From assembly GCA_009843625.1 (NCBI GenBank), contig VYDD01000127.1, forward strand, positions 337-44,595: a stretch of 44,259 nucleotides of DNA. The letters run 5' to 3'. Position 1 is the stretch's first letter, and every line of letters starts with the position of its first letter. A model generated the notes under the pieces. The model had not been told where the DNA came from. It ran no database searches and saw only the letters and a list, made by a program, of their open reading frames with translations. The translations under genes and the position numbers were made by a program. Below, one piece after another: positions 22,597-30,999 of this stretch. Origin of the DNA: Gammaproteobacteria bacterium (GTDB lineage Bacteria > Gemmatimonadota > Gemmatimonadetes > Longimicrobiales > Gaopeijiaceae).

Positions 22597-24170
22597 GACG
22601 TAGCGCGCGGGCGGGAGATGACGACGCTCTCGGCCATCACCTCCCGCTCGAACCTGCCCACATCGGAGGCGACCACCTTGACGGGAAGGGGGGCCGAGGC
22701 GCTGGACGGGATGACGGGGTCGCCGGTCAGGATGCCGGACGGGTCGAGCGTGGCGGAACTCTCGTCCGCGCGAGCGAACGACAGGTTGAACGTGCGCGTG
22801 TTGGAGACGTTGGTGAGGAAAAAGCGCACGACCTCGCCGCGCCTCACGCTCAGCGCGTAGCCCGGCTCGCCGTTTACGAGAAGGATGTTGCCGAAGCGGC
22901 CCATCAGCGCGTAGTTGCTCGCGTTCTCGCCGAAGGGCACGATGCCGTCCTCTCCCAGCAGAAGGTCGTCCAGCATCAGCACCTGTTCCTGGTTCGCCGG
23001 GCCGTAGTAGTCCGGGCGCGGCGAGTCGACCAGCATGTTTCCGTAAAGGCCCAGTTCCTGCTGGATGTCCTCGCGGTGATGAGGATGGTACCAGTAGATG
23101 CCGGCGTCCGGGAAATGGATCTGGTAGCGGAAGGTCTCGCCGGGCTCGACAGAGTCCTGGGTGACCCCGGGGACCCCGTCAAAGCGGTTGTCGAGACGGA
23201 TGCCGTGCCAGTGGATGGCCGTCGGCAGCGGGGTGCGGTTGGTGAAGTTGACGAAGATGGTCGCGTTCTCGGGCACCTGGATGAGGGGGCCCGGCTGCTG
23301 CCCGTTGAAGGCAAGCATGACCACCGGGCGGCCGCCGATGTCGCGGCGGACGAAGTCGGCTTCGAGGTCGAGCGTGCCGCCGTCGCCCAGGCGCACCAGT
23401 TGACGCGGGCGCACCGGCGGGAGGTCCTCCGGCGCCGGGGCTTCCGGCAGATAGCCGTCCACGCGCGGCCGCAGCGCCATGATGCCCGGGAGCATCGGCA
23501 GGCCGGGGTACATGGGGGGCAGGCTCCACGTGGATCCGTGTGTGCCGCCGGCGTGGTCATGGGACATGCCGTCGGGCGCGCGAAGTGCCTCGGGGGCCTG
23601 TGCCAGCAGGTCGTGGGCCTCCATCAGGCTGCTGGGCGAGCGGCCGCGCAGCACGAGGCGGCCTTCGCGCTCGGTGGCGTTGGCGGACGCCTCCGCGGTG
23701 ACCATGATGAGGAACTTGTTGAACGAGATTCGGCCGAGGGGATTGCGGCCGTTCCCCACCGGCCCGAGCCGGATCACCGGATCCAGCGTGGGGGTGGTCG
23801 CCCAGGCCACGTAGGCCTCGAATGGGCCCAATTGGCCGGGGTCGGGAAGTCCGCTGATCCAGGCGGTCAGGTTGGACACATGGTTGCCCTCGGCGGTCAC
23901 CGTCACCCCGAAGGGACCGGGCACCCGGCCCAGTTCGACCACTCCCCAGGCATCCCGCGCGCGGGCCGTGGCATGCAGGTCGAAGCAGAAGAGATCGGTC
24001 TGCGTTTGCCCCACGGGAGAGGCCGCGCCGCCGGCCAGTCGGGCGCCCCGGGCCCCCGCGGAACAGAGGCTCGAGAGGTCGGACTGCTGGGGTGCGAGCG
24101 CCGCGGCGCATCCCGGCAGGAAGCCGGCCAGGGCCACCACGCTCAACGCCGCCTGCAACAGGTCGCGCAT
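22512..24170 (-). CDS. Multicopper oxidase copy 1, N-terminal part with fused accessory domain (frameshifted)
   Basis: Start at 24170 (GGGAGA upstream). MRDLLQAALSVVALAGFLPGC is a lipoprotein-type signal (C21). Residues ~45-185 form an unnamed domain homologous to the separate 203-aa protein at 27416-28027: PFGVTVTAEGNHV, AYVAWATTPTLDPVIRLG, SFNKFLIMVTAEAS and GRLVLRGRSPSSLMEAHDL match it in order. A His/Met-rich linker (DGMSHDHAGGTHG, then PPMYPGLPMLPGIM) joins it to cupredoxin domains 1-2, with HWHGIRLDNRFDG and YWYHPHHREDIQQELG copper ligands. The frame leaves homology after ESVVISRP and ends in an unrelated tail at 22512; the missing third domain is in another frame at 21883-22608. As written the product would lack the type 1 copper site. 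Confidence 0.82.
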   Translation of the reverse strand: MRDLLQAALSVVALAGFLPGCAAALAPQQSDLSSLCSAGARGARLAGGAASPVGQTQTDLFCFDLHATARARDAWGVVELGRVPGPFGVTVTAEGNHVSNLTAWISGLPDPGQLGPFEAYVAWATTPTLDPVIRLGPVGNGRNPLGRISFNKFLIMVTAEASANATEREGRLVLRGRSPSSLMEAHDLLAQAPEALRAPDGMSHDHAGGTHGSTWSLPPMYPGLPMLPGIMALRPRVDGYLPEAPAPEDLPPVRPRQLVRLGDGGTLDLEADFVRRDIGGRPVVMLAFNGQQPGPLIQVPENATIFVNFTNRTPLPTAIHWHGIRLDNRFDGVPGVTQDSVEPGETFRYQIHFPDAGIYWYHPHHREDIQQELGLYGNMLVDSPRPDYYGPANQEQVLMLDDLLLGEDGIVPFGENASNYALMGRFGNILLVNGEPGYALSVRRGEVVRFFLTNVSNTRTFNLSFARADESSATLDPSGILTGDPVIPSSASAPLPVKVVASDVGRFEREVMAESVVISRPRATSWRCASTRQASSCSPTGCRRSATGKASS

Positions 24171-24231
24171 CGTCTCCCACGCCTGCAAGGTGAATCTCCA
24201 GGTGCCCGTTTGGGTTCCCGGACGGTTGTTC

Positions 24232-24237
24232 CATAAT
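24232..24237 (+). promoter_or_regulatory. Candidate -10 element in the divergent oxidase/phosphatase promoter region
   Basis: CATAAT (5 of 6 to TATAAT) lies in CCATAATATGG, the only AT-rich patch in the ~122 bp between the divergent oxidase and PhoD-like genes. Its complement, TATTAT, is equally good for the minus strand, so it could serve either direction. No convincing -35 was found for either. Confidence 0.3.
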
Positions 24238-24292
24238 ATGGGTGCCCGCCGCGCACGCGAATGAAGATAGACCCTTGCCCCGGGAGACGGCC

Positions 24293-25873
24293 GTGAAGAC
24301 GAGGGAAGCGCACTGGTACCACTTGGCCGCCGCTCGAATGTCGCGGCGCGATTTCGTGAGGATCGGCCGCGATGTGGCCGGCATCGTCGCGCTCGGCTCG
24401 CTGGGCGCCTGCCGGGACGACCGCACGGCGCAGCTGGCCGTCTCGCCCTTCCCGTCGGGGGTCGCGTCCGGCGATCCCGACGCCGAAGGGATGGTGCTTT
24501 GGACGCGGCTTTCGGCGCAGGGGATGCGCGAAGCGGGTTTGGCGGCGGAGCCGGTCGCGGTGCGCTGGGAGGTGGCGGCCGACGAGAGCTTCGCGCGCAT
24601 CGTTCGCCAGGGCACCCAACTGGCCGTGCCCGAACTCGGTCACTCGGTACACGTGGAGGTGGAGGGACTCGAATCCGACCGGCCGTACTGGTATCGCTTC
24701 ATGACGGGAGGCGACCAGAGCCCGATCGGACGCACCCGCACCCTGCCCGCGCCCGGCGCGCCCGCCGACCGGCTGCGCTTCGCGTTCGCCTCGTGTCAGA
24801 ACTACGAGCACGGCTACTTCACCGCATACCGGCACATGGCGGCGGAGGAACTGGACCTGGTCTTCCACCTCGGCGACTACATCTACGAGGTGGGATACGG
24901 CGACAACCTGGTGCGCGCGCACGAGGCGGGCGAAGTGTTCACTCTCGACGACTACCGCGCCCGCTACCTGCTCTACCGGTCCGACCCCGACCTGCAGGCC
25001 GCCCACGCGGCGTTCCCGTGGGTGATCACCTTCGACGACCACGAGGTGGACAACAACTGGGCGTCCGACGTAGCCGAGGACGACCAGTCTCCCGCGCAGC
25101 TTTTGCTGCGCCGCACCGCCGCCTTCCAGGCCTTCTACGAGTTCATGCCCGTGAGGCGCTCGTCCATGCCCAGCGGGCCCGATATCCAGGTCTACCGGCG
25201 ACTGCACTTCGGCGGCCTGGCCGACCTCCATGTGCTGGACAGCCGCCAGTACCGCTCCGACCAGGCATGCGGCGACACCAACGGGCCGCTTTGCCCGGAG
25301 GCCCTCGAGCCCGGCCGCACCATGCTCGGGGCGGAGCAGGAGGAGTGGCTGTTCGGGGGCCTGGCCGGGTCGGAGAGCCGCTGGAACGTCCTGGCCAACC
25401 AGGTCATGATCGCGCGGCTGGAGGGCTCCCGCGACGGCGAGCCCACCGTCTCGATGGACCGCTGGGACGGCTACCCGGAAGCGCAGGGCCGGCTGCTCTC
25501 CTTCCTCGACCAAACCCGGCCGCCGAACCCGGTGGTGCTCACCGGCGACATCCACAGCAACTGGGCGGCCGACCTGAAGGCGGACCCCCGCGACCCGTCG
25601 TCCAGCGTCGTGGGCGCCGAGCTGGTGGGCACCTCCATCAGCTCCGGTGGAGACGGTCAGGACACGCGTCCAGGTACCGCCGACTCGCTGGCCCGCAACC
25701 CGCACATCCACTTCTTCAACGCCCAGCGAGGCTACGTGCGCTGCTCGGCCACCCCCGAGCGGCTGGCCGCCGACTACCGCGTAGTGCCCTACGTCACGCG
25801 CGCGGGGGCTCCGGTCGAGACGCGCGCCTCGTTCGTGGTCGAAGCGGGCCGGCCGGGACTCCTGCCGGCGTGA
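24293..25873 (+). CDS. phoD: PhoD-like alkaline phosphatase/phosphodiesterase, Tat-exported
   Basis: A 526-residue metallophosphoesterase. MSRRDFVRIGRDVAGIVAL is a twin-arginine signal (SRRDF), followed by GACRD, possibly a lipobox. The N-terminal PhoD domain (FPSGVASGDPDAEGMVLWTR) contains the typical PSGVASGDP, and the catalytic part shows RFAFASCQNYEHGYFTAYRH, VFHLGDYIYE, ITFDDHEVDNNW, LGAEQEEWLFGGL and VVLTGDIHSNWAADL, which supply the metal ligands of PhoD enzymes. It should hydrolyse phosphate mono- or diesters outside the cytoplasm, fitting the pst operon elsewhere in the window, although no shared regulatory site was found. The GTG at 24293 has GGGAGA upstream. It starts the plus-strand series up to 30215. 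Confidence 0.88.
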   Translation: MKTREAHWYHLAAARMSRRDFVRIGRDVAGIVALGSLGACRDDRTAQLAVSPFPSGVASGDPDAEGMVLWTRLSAQGMREAGLAAEPVAVRWEVAADESFARIVRQGTQLAVPELGHSVHVEVEGLESDRPYWYRFMTGGDQSPIGRTRTLPAPGAPADRLRFAFASCQNYEHGYFTAYRHMAAEELDLVFHLGDYIYEVGYGDNLVRAHEAGEVFTLDDYRARYLLYRSDPDLQAAHAAFPWVITFDDHEVDNNWASDVAEDDQSPAQLLLRRTAAFQAFYEFMPVRRSSMPSGPDIQVYRRLHFGGLADLHVLDSRQYRSDQACGDTNGPLCPEALEPGRTMLGAEQEEWLFGGLAGSESRWNVLANQVMIARLEGSRDGEPTVSMDRWDGYPEAQGRLLSFLDQTRPPNPVVLTGDIHSNWAADLKADPRDPSSSVVGAELVGTSISSGGDGQDTRPGTADSLARNPHIHFFNAQRGYVRCSATPERLAADYRVVPYVTRAGAPVETRASFVVEAGRPGLLPA

Positions 25874-26032
25874 ATGCCGTGCAAGCCCGGGTTCCCGGCC
25901 AACTCCTTCCCCCTCCGGGGGAGCCGCATTCATCACGGCCTCGTGCGCGCGAGGTCCGAATCAGGTTACTATGACCGGACGGGCCCGCGCGGGTCCGGAA
26001 ATCCTGTTGCCATCCTGCCGAAGGAGTTCGCC

Positions 26033-27397
26033 ATGCGAACCAGCGTCGTCCATTCGACCATCGTGAAAACCGGGGCCGCCGTTCTGGCGCTCGCTCTGGC
26101 GGCCGCGCCCGCAGCCGGCCAGTGGACATCGCTCAAGCCGGGCAGCGACAACATGGACGTGCTCGGCCACGTCCCCCTCGGTCCGCAGCTCAGCATCGCG
26201 GACATCGAGCTCGAGCAGGAAATGCACCGTCCCTACGCCTACGTCGCCCGCATGGTCTACGGAGAGGTGGGTCCCAAGGGCACCGACATCATCAACCTGG
26301 AGGATCCCGAGAAGCCGGAGGTGATCTACCGCTGGCGCATCGAGAACCAGGATCTGCACCAGCGCACGGGCGGCATGGACGTCAAGTACTTCAAGCTCGA
26401 CGGCCGCTACTACGTGGTGCAGTCCCTGCAGTTCGGCCAGGGAGGCCCCAACCCCGACCTGGGCGCGGTCATCCTGGACGTCACCGGGCTCCCCGATCCC
26501 ACCACGGTTCGCGAGGTCGCGCGCATTCGGGAGCCGGAGCTCCCCGGGGGCTTCCACAACATCTTCATCTACAAGCACTCGGATGGACGCGTCCTGCTTC
26601 TCACTACGGTGCGCGGCCCGTTCGCCCACGCCTACGACATGGCGAAGGCGGTCGACGGTGATCCGTCGGACGCGCTGGCGGGACGGATCCCGGTTCCCGA
26701 GTCCCCGCTCGGACAGGGAAGCGGGCGCGGCTATCACGACTTCTACGCCGCCTGGCACCCCGACACCGGGCAGGACCGCTTCTACGGCGGCGGCACCGGG
26801 GGCTACTACGTCTACAACATCAGCGACCTGGACAACCCGGAGCTGGTGGTCACGATGACGGGCATCAGCGGCGTCCGCTCGGGCCACACCTTCACGCCCA
26901 GCCCGGACGGCCGCTACGTCATCGCCGAGACCGAGTACCAGTACGCGCCGCTGCGCATCTTCGACCTCCAGCCCGCGCTCGAGGGGACGCAGACGAACAT
27001 CAACCGGCCCATCTCGGCCTGGACCGCCGACTGGCAGAACCTGGTGCACAACCACGAGGTGCGCTGGCCCTACGTCTTCGTCTCCGGGTATCTCGACGGT
27101 CTTCAGATCTTCAGCCTGATGGATCCGACCAACCCGGTCACCGTGGGCTACTACGACACCTACGTCGGCTCGCCCAACGCACGCGACTTCCGCACCCCTG
27201 TGTTCAACGGGGCGTTCGGCGTGGACGTGCGCAACGAGGACGGACTCATCGTCGTGAGCGACATGAGCACCGGCTTCTGGACCTTCCGCATGGAGGGGTT
27301 CAGCGGATGGAACGGCGAGGACTGGGGCATGCCGGACATCTCCAGCGTCCAGAAGTGGGACGAGACCCGTCCGCGCCCGGTCAGCCAGGAGCCCTGA
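26033..27397 (+). CDS. Secreted LVIVD-repeat-type beta-propeller protein
   Basis: A 454-residue exported protein, start at 26033 with AAGGAG upstream. The signal peptide ends near AAPAAGQW. The body is made of recurrent blade units of the LVIVD/COG5276 kind, each pairing a Tyr/Val-rich strand with a 'dlsdPenP' turn: GTDIINLEDPEKPEVIYRWR, AVILDVTGLPDPTTVREVAR, GYYVYNISDLDNPELVVTMT, YVFVSGYLDGLQIFSLMDP then TNPVTVGYYDT. Several His residues occur in LVHNHEVRWPYVF and GRGYHDFYAAWHPDTG, so metal binding is possible. A substrate-binding or scaffold role next to the oxidase is inferred from context. An AT-rich TACTAT at 25967-25972 may be its -10, so it may start its own transcript. Confidence 0.72.
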   Translation: MRTSVVHSTIVKTGAAVLALALAAAPAAGQWTSLKPGSDNMDVLGHVPLGPQLSIADIELEQEMHRPYAYVARMVYGEVGPKGTDIINLEDPEKPEVIYRWRIENQDLHQRTGGMDVKYFKLDGRYYVVQSLQFGQGGPNPDLGAVILDVTGLPDPTTVREVARIREPELPGGFHNIFIYKHSDGRVLLLTTVRGPFAHAYDMAKAVDGDPSDALAGRIPVPESPLGQGSGRGYHDFYAAWHPDTGQDRFYGGGTGGYYVYNISDLDNPELVVTMTGISGVRSGHTFTPSPDGRYVIAETEYQYAPLRIFDLQPALEGTQTNINRPISAWTADWQNLVHNHEVRWPYVFVSGYLDGLQIFSLMDPTNPVTVGYYDTYVGSPNARDFRTPVFNGAFGVDVRNEDGLIVVSDMSTGFWTFRMEGFSGWNGEDWGMPDISSVQKWDETRPRPVSQEP

Positions 27398-27415
27398 TCC
27401 CACGATGGTGACCTG

Positions 27416-28027
27416 ATGATGGGCAAGATGCTGCTGGTGCTCGCGCTTCTCGCCGGGATTGCTCGGGGAAGCGGAGATCCCTCTCCCGGGATTCCTCCGG
27501 CGACGTGCGCGCTGCCGGATGCCGTCGGGCCGACCGAGGCGTTCCACGTCCCGCTGCCCGAATCCGCCGCCCCGGTCGACGCGCCCGCGTATTACGCCTT
27601 CCCGGTGGTGAGCACGCGCAGGCTTCCGGGCACGGGCCTCGCGGCGGGACTGGGCGAGGTGACCTTCCCCGACTCCCCGTTCGGGGTCACCCTGGCGGAG
27701 GACGGCAGCTACGTGCTCGACGTGTGGCTCTCGGTGGAACGCCTGATGGCGCCCCGCGAAGGCGTCTATGTGGGATGGCTGACCACGCCGAACCTGGACA
27801 AGGTCGAGCGCATCGGCGCGCTGGCCGGCGGCGGTCCGCTCCGAGGCCGGGCGCAGTGGAACAAGTTTCTGCTGGTGGTCACGCTCGAGCCCGCCGACGA
27901 TCCCGGGGCCGCGATGTGGACGGGCCCGGTGGTGATGCGCGGCATGTCCCGCAGCGGGCAGATGCACACCATGGCGGGGCACGGCGCCTTCGAAGAGGAG
28001 AACTGCGCCGCCTACGGCTACGATTGA
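27416..28027 (+). CDS. Secreted protein homologous to the N-terminal domain of oxidase copy 1
   Basis: A 203-residue exported protein beginning MMGKMLLVLALLAGIARGSG, a signal peptide. The mature part matches residues ~45-185 of multicopper oxidase copy 1: SPFGVTLAEDGSYVLDVW, then EGVYVGWLTTPNLDKVERIG, then QWNKFLLVVTLE, then GPVVMRGMSRSGQMHTM against GPFGVTV, AYVAWATTPTLDPVIRLG, SFNKFLIMVTAE and GRLVLRGRSPSSLMEAH. It ends with a His/Met-bearing HTMAGHGAFEEENCAAYGYD. It lies 18 bp after the propeller gene and 14 bp before the GTG start of the intact oxidase. I do not know a named family; one copy fused and one copy adjacent imply a partner of the oxidase, for example for copper delivery or substrate contact. 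Confidence 0.75.
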   Translation: MMGKMLLVLALLAGIARGSGDPSPGIPPATCALPDAVGPTEAFHVPLPESAAPVDAPAYYAFPVVSTRRLPGTGLAAGLGEVTFPDSPFGVTLAEDGSYVLDVWLSVERLMAPREGVYVGWLTTPNLDKVERIGALAGGGPLRGRAQWNKFLLVVTLEPADDPGAAMWTGPVVMRGMSRSGQMHTMAGHGAFEEENCAAYGYD

Positions 28028-28041
28028 GGCAGCCGACGCCG

Positions 28042-29724
28042 GTGCGCCTCCTTCACGGAATGCGAGTCCTTCTCCTGGCCGTCCTGCCGGGCGCGCTCGC
28101 GGCCCAGGAGCACCAGATGATGGGCCACGGCGCCCACGGCGAAGCCGGCGGCTGGCGCATGCCGCCGATGGACATGACCATGCCCATGGTGCCCGGGCTC
28201 GAGAACGCGCTCCCGCCCGTACGCCCGTTTCTCATCGGGGACGGCATGGATCCCGCGATGTTTCCGGCGGCCGAGCCCAGCCGGCGGGTGGTTCTGGCGA
28301 ATGGCGACACCCTCGACATGGACGTGTCCGTGGTTCGGCGCACGATCGGCGGGCGCGACTACGCCATGCTCGGATACGGCGGCCAGTACCCGGGTCCCCT
28401 CATCCAGGCCGACCGCGGCTCACGCATCATGGTGCGGGTGACCAACCGCATTCAGCTGCCCACGACGGTCCACTGGCACGGCATACGGCTGGAGAACCGC
28501 TTCGACGGCGTCGCCGGCTTGACCCAGGATCCCATCGCCGATGGCGAGACCTTCACATACGAGATCGACGTTCCCGACGCCGGCATGTTCTGGTACCACC
28601 CTCACATCCGAGAGGACATCCAGCAGGACCTCGGGCTCTACGGAAACCTGCTGGTCATGCCGGCCGCCCCGGACTATTACGGTCCCTCCCACCGCGAAGA
28701 ACTGCTCGTGCTCGACGACGTCCTCATCGACGAGCAGGGCCTCATCCCCTGGGGGGAGGAAGCGCCCACGCACGCGCTCATGGGGCGCTTCGGGACGGTG
28801 ATGCTGACCAACGGGGTCGACGACCACCGCATCGAAGCGCGCGCCGGCGAGGTGGTCCGCTTCTACCTGACCAATGTCGCCAACACGCGCACCTTCAACG
28901 TCCGCTTCGGGAATGCGCGCGTGAAGCTGGTCGCTTCCGACATCGGCAAGTTCGAGCGCGAGACCTGGGTGGAGAGCGTGGTCATCGCGCCCGCCGAGCG
29001 CTACGTGGTGGACGTGCGCTTCCCGGAGGCCGGGCAGGTGGGCATCACCAACACGATCCAGGCCGTGAACCACTTCCGCGGCACATTCTACCCGCACGAG
29101 GACACGCTGGCGGTGGTGAGCGTGAACGGCCCCGCTGTCGACGACGCCGTCACGCAGGCGTTCGATGAACTGCGCGAGAACCGCGACGTGGCCGAGGACA
29201 TCGAACCCTTCCGGGCCCTGCTGGGCAAGCCGGTGGACTACGAACTGGTGACCACGGTCCGGGTGCGCGACCTTCCCGTGCCCATCGTGGCGTCGATGGA
29301 GGCCGACACCTTCTATGTGCCGCCCGTCGAGTGGAACGACGGCATGCCGATGATGAACTGGCTCTCCACGGGCACCCAGGTGACCTGGATCCTGCGGGAG
29401 CCGGCCAGCGGACGCGAGAACGGGGACATCCAGTGGCGCTTCCGCGTGGGCGACGTGGTAAAGATCCGGGTGTTCAACGATCCCGAGTCGTTTCACCCGA
29501 TGAACCATCCCATCCACATTCACGGGCAACGCTTCCTGGTGACCGAGCGCGACGGCATCCCCAACACCAACCTGGTGTGGAAGGACACCACCATCCTGCC
29601 GGTGGGCTCGACCATGGATCTCCTCGTGGAGATGTCGAATCCGGGGTCATGGATGGTGCACTGTCACATCGCGGAGCACCTGCACGCGGGAATGATGTTC
29701 GTCTTCGAGGTTACGGAGGAGTAG
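28042..29724 (+). CDS. Multicopper oxidase copy 2 (intact)
   Basis: A 560-residue exported three-cupredoxin oxidase that should couple one-electron oxidation of a substrate (organic, Cu(I), Fe(II) or Mn(II)) to O2 reduction. Ligands: HWHG (144-147), HPH (186-188) in FWYHPHIREDIQQD, HPMNHPIHIHGQ, and H540-C541-H542 with H546 and axial M551 in HCHIAEHLHAGM. After the signal (ALAAQ) comes a Met/His-rich segment, EHQMMGHGAHGEAGGW then MPPMDMTMPMVPG, like that in copy 1. The GTG at 28042 gives a normal signal peptide; an ATG at 28060 is an alternative. It follows the small partner protein and precedes the cytochrome c gene by 8 bp, so electron transfer to or from that cytochrome is plausible. Substrate unknown. 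Confidence 0.92.
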   Translation: MRLLHGMRVLLLAVLPGALAAQEHQMMGHGAHGEAGGWRMPPMDMTMPMVPGLENALPPVRPFLIGDGMDPAMFPAAEPSRRVVLANGDTLDMDVSVVRRTIGGRDYAMLGYGGQYPGPLIQADRGSRIMVRVTNRIQLPTTVHWHGIRLENRFDGVAGLTQDPIADGETFTYEIDVPDAGMFWYHPHIREDIQQDLGLYGNLLVMPAAPDYYGPSHREELLVLDDVLIDEQGLIPWGEEAPTHALMGRFGTVMLTNGVDDHRIEARAGEVVRFYLTNVANTRTFNVRFGNARVKLVASDIGKFERETWVESVVIAPAERYVVDVRFPEAGQVGITNTIQAVNHFRGTFYPHEDTLAVVSVNGPAVDDAVTQAFDELRENRDVAEDIEPFRALLGKPVDYELVTTVRVRDLPVPIVASMEADTFYVPPVEWNDGMPMMNWLSTGTQVTWILREPASGRENGDIQWRFRVGDVVKIRVFNDPESFHPMNHPIHIHGQRFLVTERDGIPNTNLVWKDTTILPVGSTMDLLVEMSNPGSWMVHCHIAEHLHAGMMFVFEVTEE

Positions 29725-29732
29725 TGCCGCCG

Positions 29733-30215
29733 ATGTCATCACGCATGCCGTTCGTCATTGTGGTCCTGCTGATTCCGGGGTGTGCGGGATCTCCGGAGGC
29801 TCCGCCGGCGTCTCCTTCCCCCGAGCCCGCGGCTGTGGAGACGCCGGCTGCGGACGACGCCCCTCCCGCTGCGGCATCTCCGGCTCTTGTCGCCTTCTAT
29901 ACGGAGGAACAGGCCCGCCGCGGGCAGCGCGCGTTTCGTCAGGTCTGCTCCGACTGCCACTACACGAGCGAGTTCAAGGGCCCGGTGTTCACGGACGTGT
30001 GGGCGCGCCGCACCGCCCGCGACCTGTACCGCGAACTGCGCCGCACGATGCCCGACGACAACCCGGGAGGACTGCCGCGCCAGACCTACGTGGATGTGAT
30101 GGCGTACATCCTGGAGTTGAACGGCTATCCCGCCGGTTCCGACGAACTTCCACCCGACGATCAAGTCCTGGGGAGCTTCAGGCTGACCCCGCCGGAACAG
30201 GATCCGGGGCGTTGA
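29733..30215 (+). CDS. Lipoprotein mono-heme cytochrome c
   Basis: A 160-residue class I-like cytochrome. The N-terminus ends in LLIPGC (acylated C17), followed by a Pro/Ala-rich flexible linker of ~35 residues ([20 protein letters not shown]), then the heme motif CSDCH (C72, C75, H76). The axial Met is probably M106 in [14 protein letters not shown], and the last helix is [16 protein letters not shown], all as in small c-type cytochromes. The ATG at 29733 is 8 nt after the oxidase stop; a GTG at 29724 closer to GGAGG is an alternative. A membrane-tethered electron carrier working with the oxidase is inferred from adjacency. Confidence 0.87.
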   Translation: MSSRMPFVIVVLLIPGCAGSPEAPPASPSPEPAAVETPAADDAPPAAASPALVAFYTEEQARRGQRAFRQVCSDCHYTSEFKGPVFTDVWARRTARDLYRELRRTMPDDNPGGLPRQTYVDVMAYILELNGYPAGSDELPPDDQVLGSFRLTPPEQDPGR

Positions 30216-30312
30216 CCCGCAGTCCCATGTTTCGGTACACTTGTCGGCTGTCGGCCCTTCGCCCGGGAATGGCGGCGGCCGCACCCGGACCAGAGTTTTC
30301 GGAGCCCAGGGA

Positions 30313-30597
30313 ATGAAAGAAGGAATTCACCCGGCGTATCACCCGGTGGTGTTTCAGGACGCGTCCAACGGTTACGCGTTCCTGACCCGATCGACCGTCA
30401 AGAGCGACAAGACCATCAAGTGGGAAGACGGCAACGAGTATCCCCTGGTCAGCCTAGAGATCTCGAGTTCTTCGCACCCGTTCTACACGGGCACGCAGCG
30501 CATGGTGGATACCGCGGGCCGCGTCGAGCGCTTCCAGCAGCGCTATGCGCGACAGATGCGCAAGAAGTCCGACGCGGACGGGTCGGACGGGAAGTAG
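30313..30597 (+). CDS. rpmE2: 50S ribosomal protein bL31, type B (zinc-free)
   Basis: A 94-residue large-subunit protein. [20 protein letters not shown] and [20 protein letters not shown] are the conserved ends of L31. The CxxC pair of the zinc-binding C+ form is absent and the central region [16 protein letters not shown] is typical of the type B C- form. The ATG at 30313 follows CCCAGGGA. The C-terminal basic/acidic tail ([12 protein letters not shown]) is slightly longer than usual. It starts the cluster with the HIT and uS14 genes. In many bacteria such paralogs are induced under zinc starvation through Zur; no Zur-like inverted repeat was recognised upstream. Confidence 0.94.
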   Translation: MKEGIHPAYHPVVFQDASNGYAFLTRSTVKSDKTIKWEDGNEYPLVSLEISSSSHPFYTGTQRMVDTAGRVERFQQRYARQMRKKSDADGSDGK

Positions 30598-30608
30598 CCG
30601 GTCCGGGG

Positions 30609-30980
30609 ATGGCGGCGGACACGATCTTCTCCCGCATCGTCCGACGGGAGATTCCGGCCGACATCGTCTATCAGGACGACCTGGTGACCGCATTTCGCGA
30701 TATCGAGCCGGCCGCCCCCACGCATGTGCTGGTGGTGCCCAACCACACCATCGCAAGCGCGCGCGACGTAACGGACGACGACGAGCCGGTGCTGGGCCGC
30801 ATGTTCGCGGTCGCGGCGCGGATCGCACGGGAGCAGGGCATTTCGGAAACCGGATACCGGTTGATCGTCAACTGCGGCGAGGACGGGTGCCAGGAGGTCT
30901 ACCACCTCCACATGCATCTGATCGGGGGACGCCCGCTGGGACCCATGCTCGCGGGTCCCCGGGGCTCGTCCGCCCACTAG
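30609..30980 (+). CDS. HIT-family nucleotide hydrolase (HinT-like)
   Basis: A 123-residue cytoplasmic protein with the histidine-triad active site HLHMHLIGG near the C-terminus and the N-terminal [20 protein letters not shown] of HinT proteins; [16 protein letters not shown] and [19 protein letters not shown] complete the pattern. HinT enzymes hydrolyse nucleoside phosphoramidates and aminoacyl-adenylates. The start is 11 bp after the rpmE2 stop and the stop is 19 bp before the uS14 start, so it lies inside a ribosomal-protein operon. Length is normal. Confidence 0.93.
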   Translation: MAADTIFSRIVRREIPADIVYQDDLVTAFRDIEPAAPTHVLVVPNHTIASARDVTDDDEPVLGRMFAVAARIAREQGISETGYRLIVNCGEDGCQEVYHLHMHLIGGRPLGPMLAGPRGSSAH

Positions 30981-30999
30981 CACTCAAGGAAGGCGCAAG

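Noticed and set aside
24143-25936. A 597-codon open frame on the minus strand opposite the PhoD-like gene
   Set aside because: Its product is His/Arg/Gly-rich low-complexity sequence typical of the antisense of a GC-rich gene, and the plus-strand frame has clear PhoD motifs and an SD.
30216-30312. Zur operator upstream of rpmE2
   Set aside because: No AT-rich dyad resembling known Zur sites was visible.
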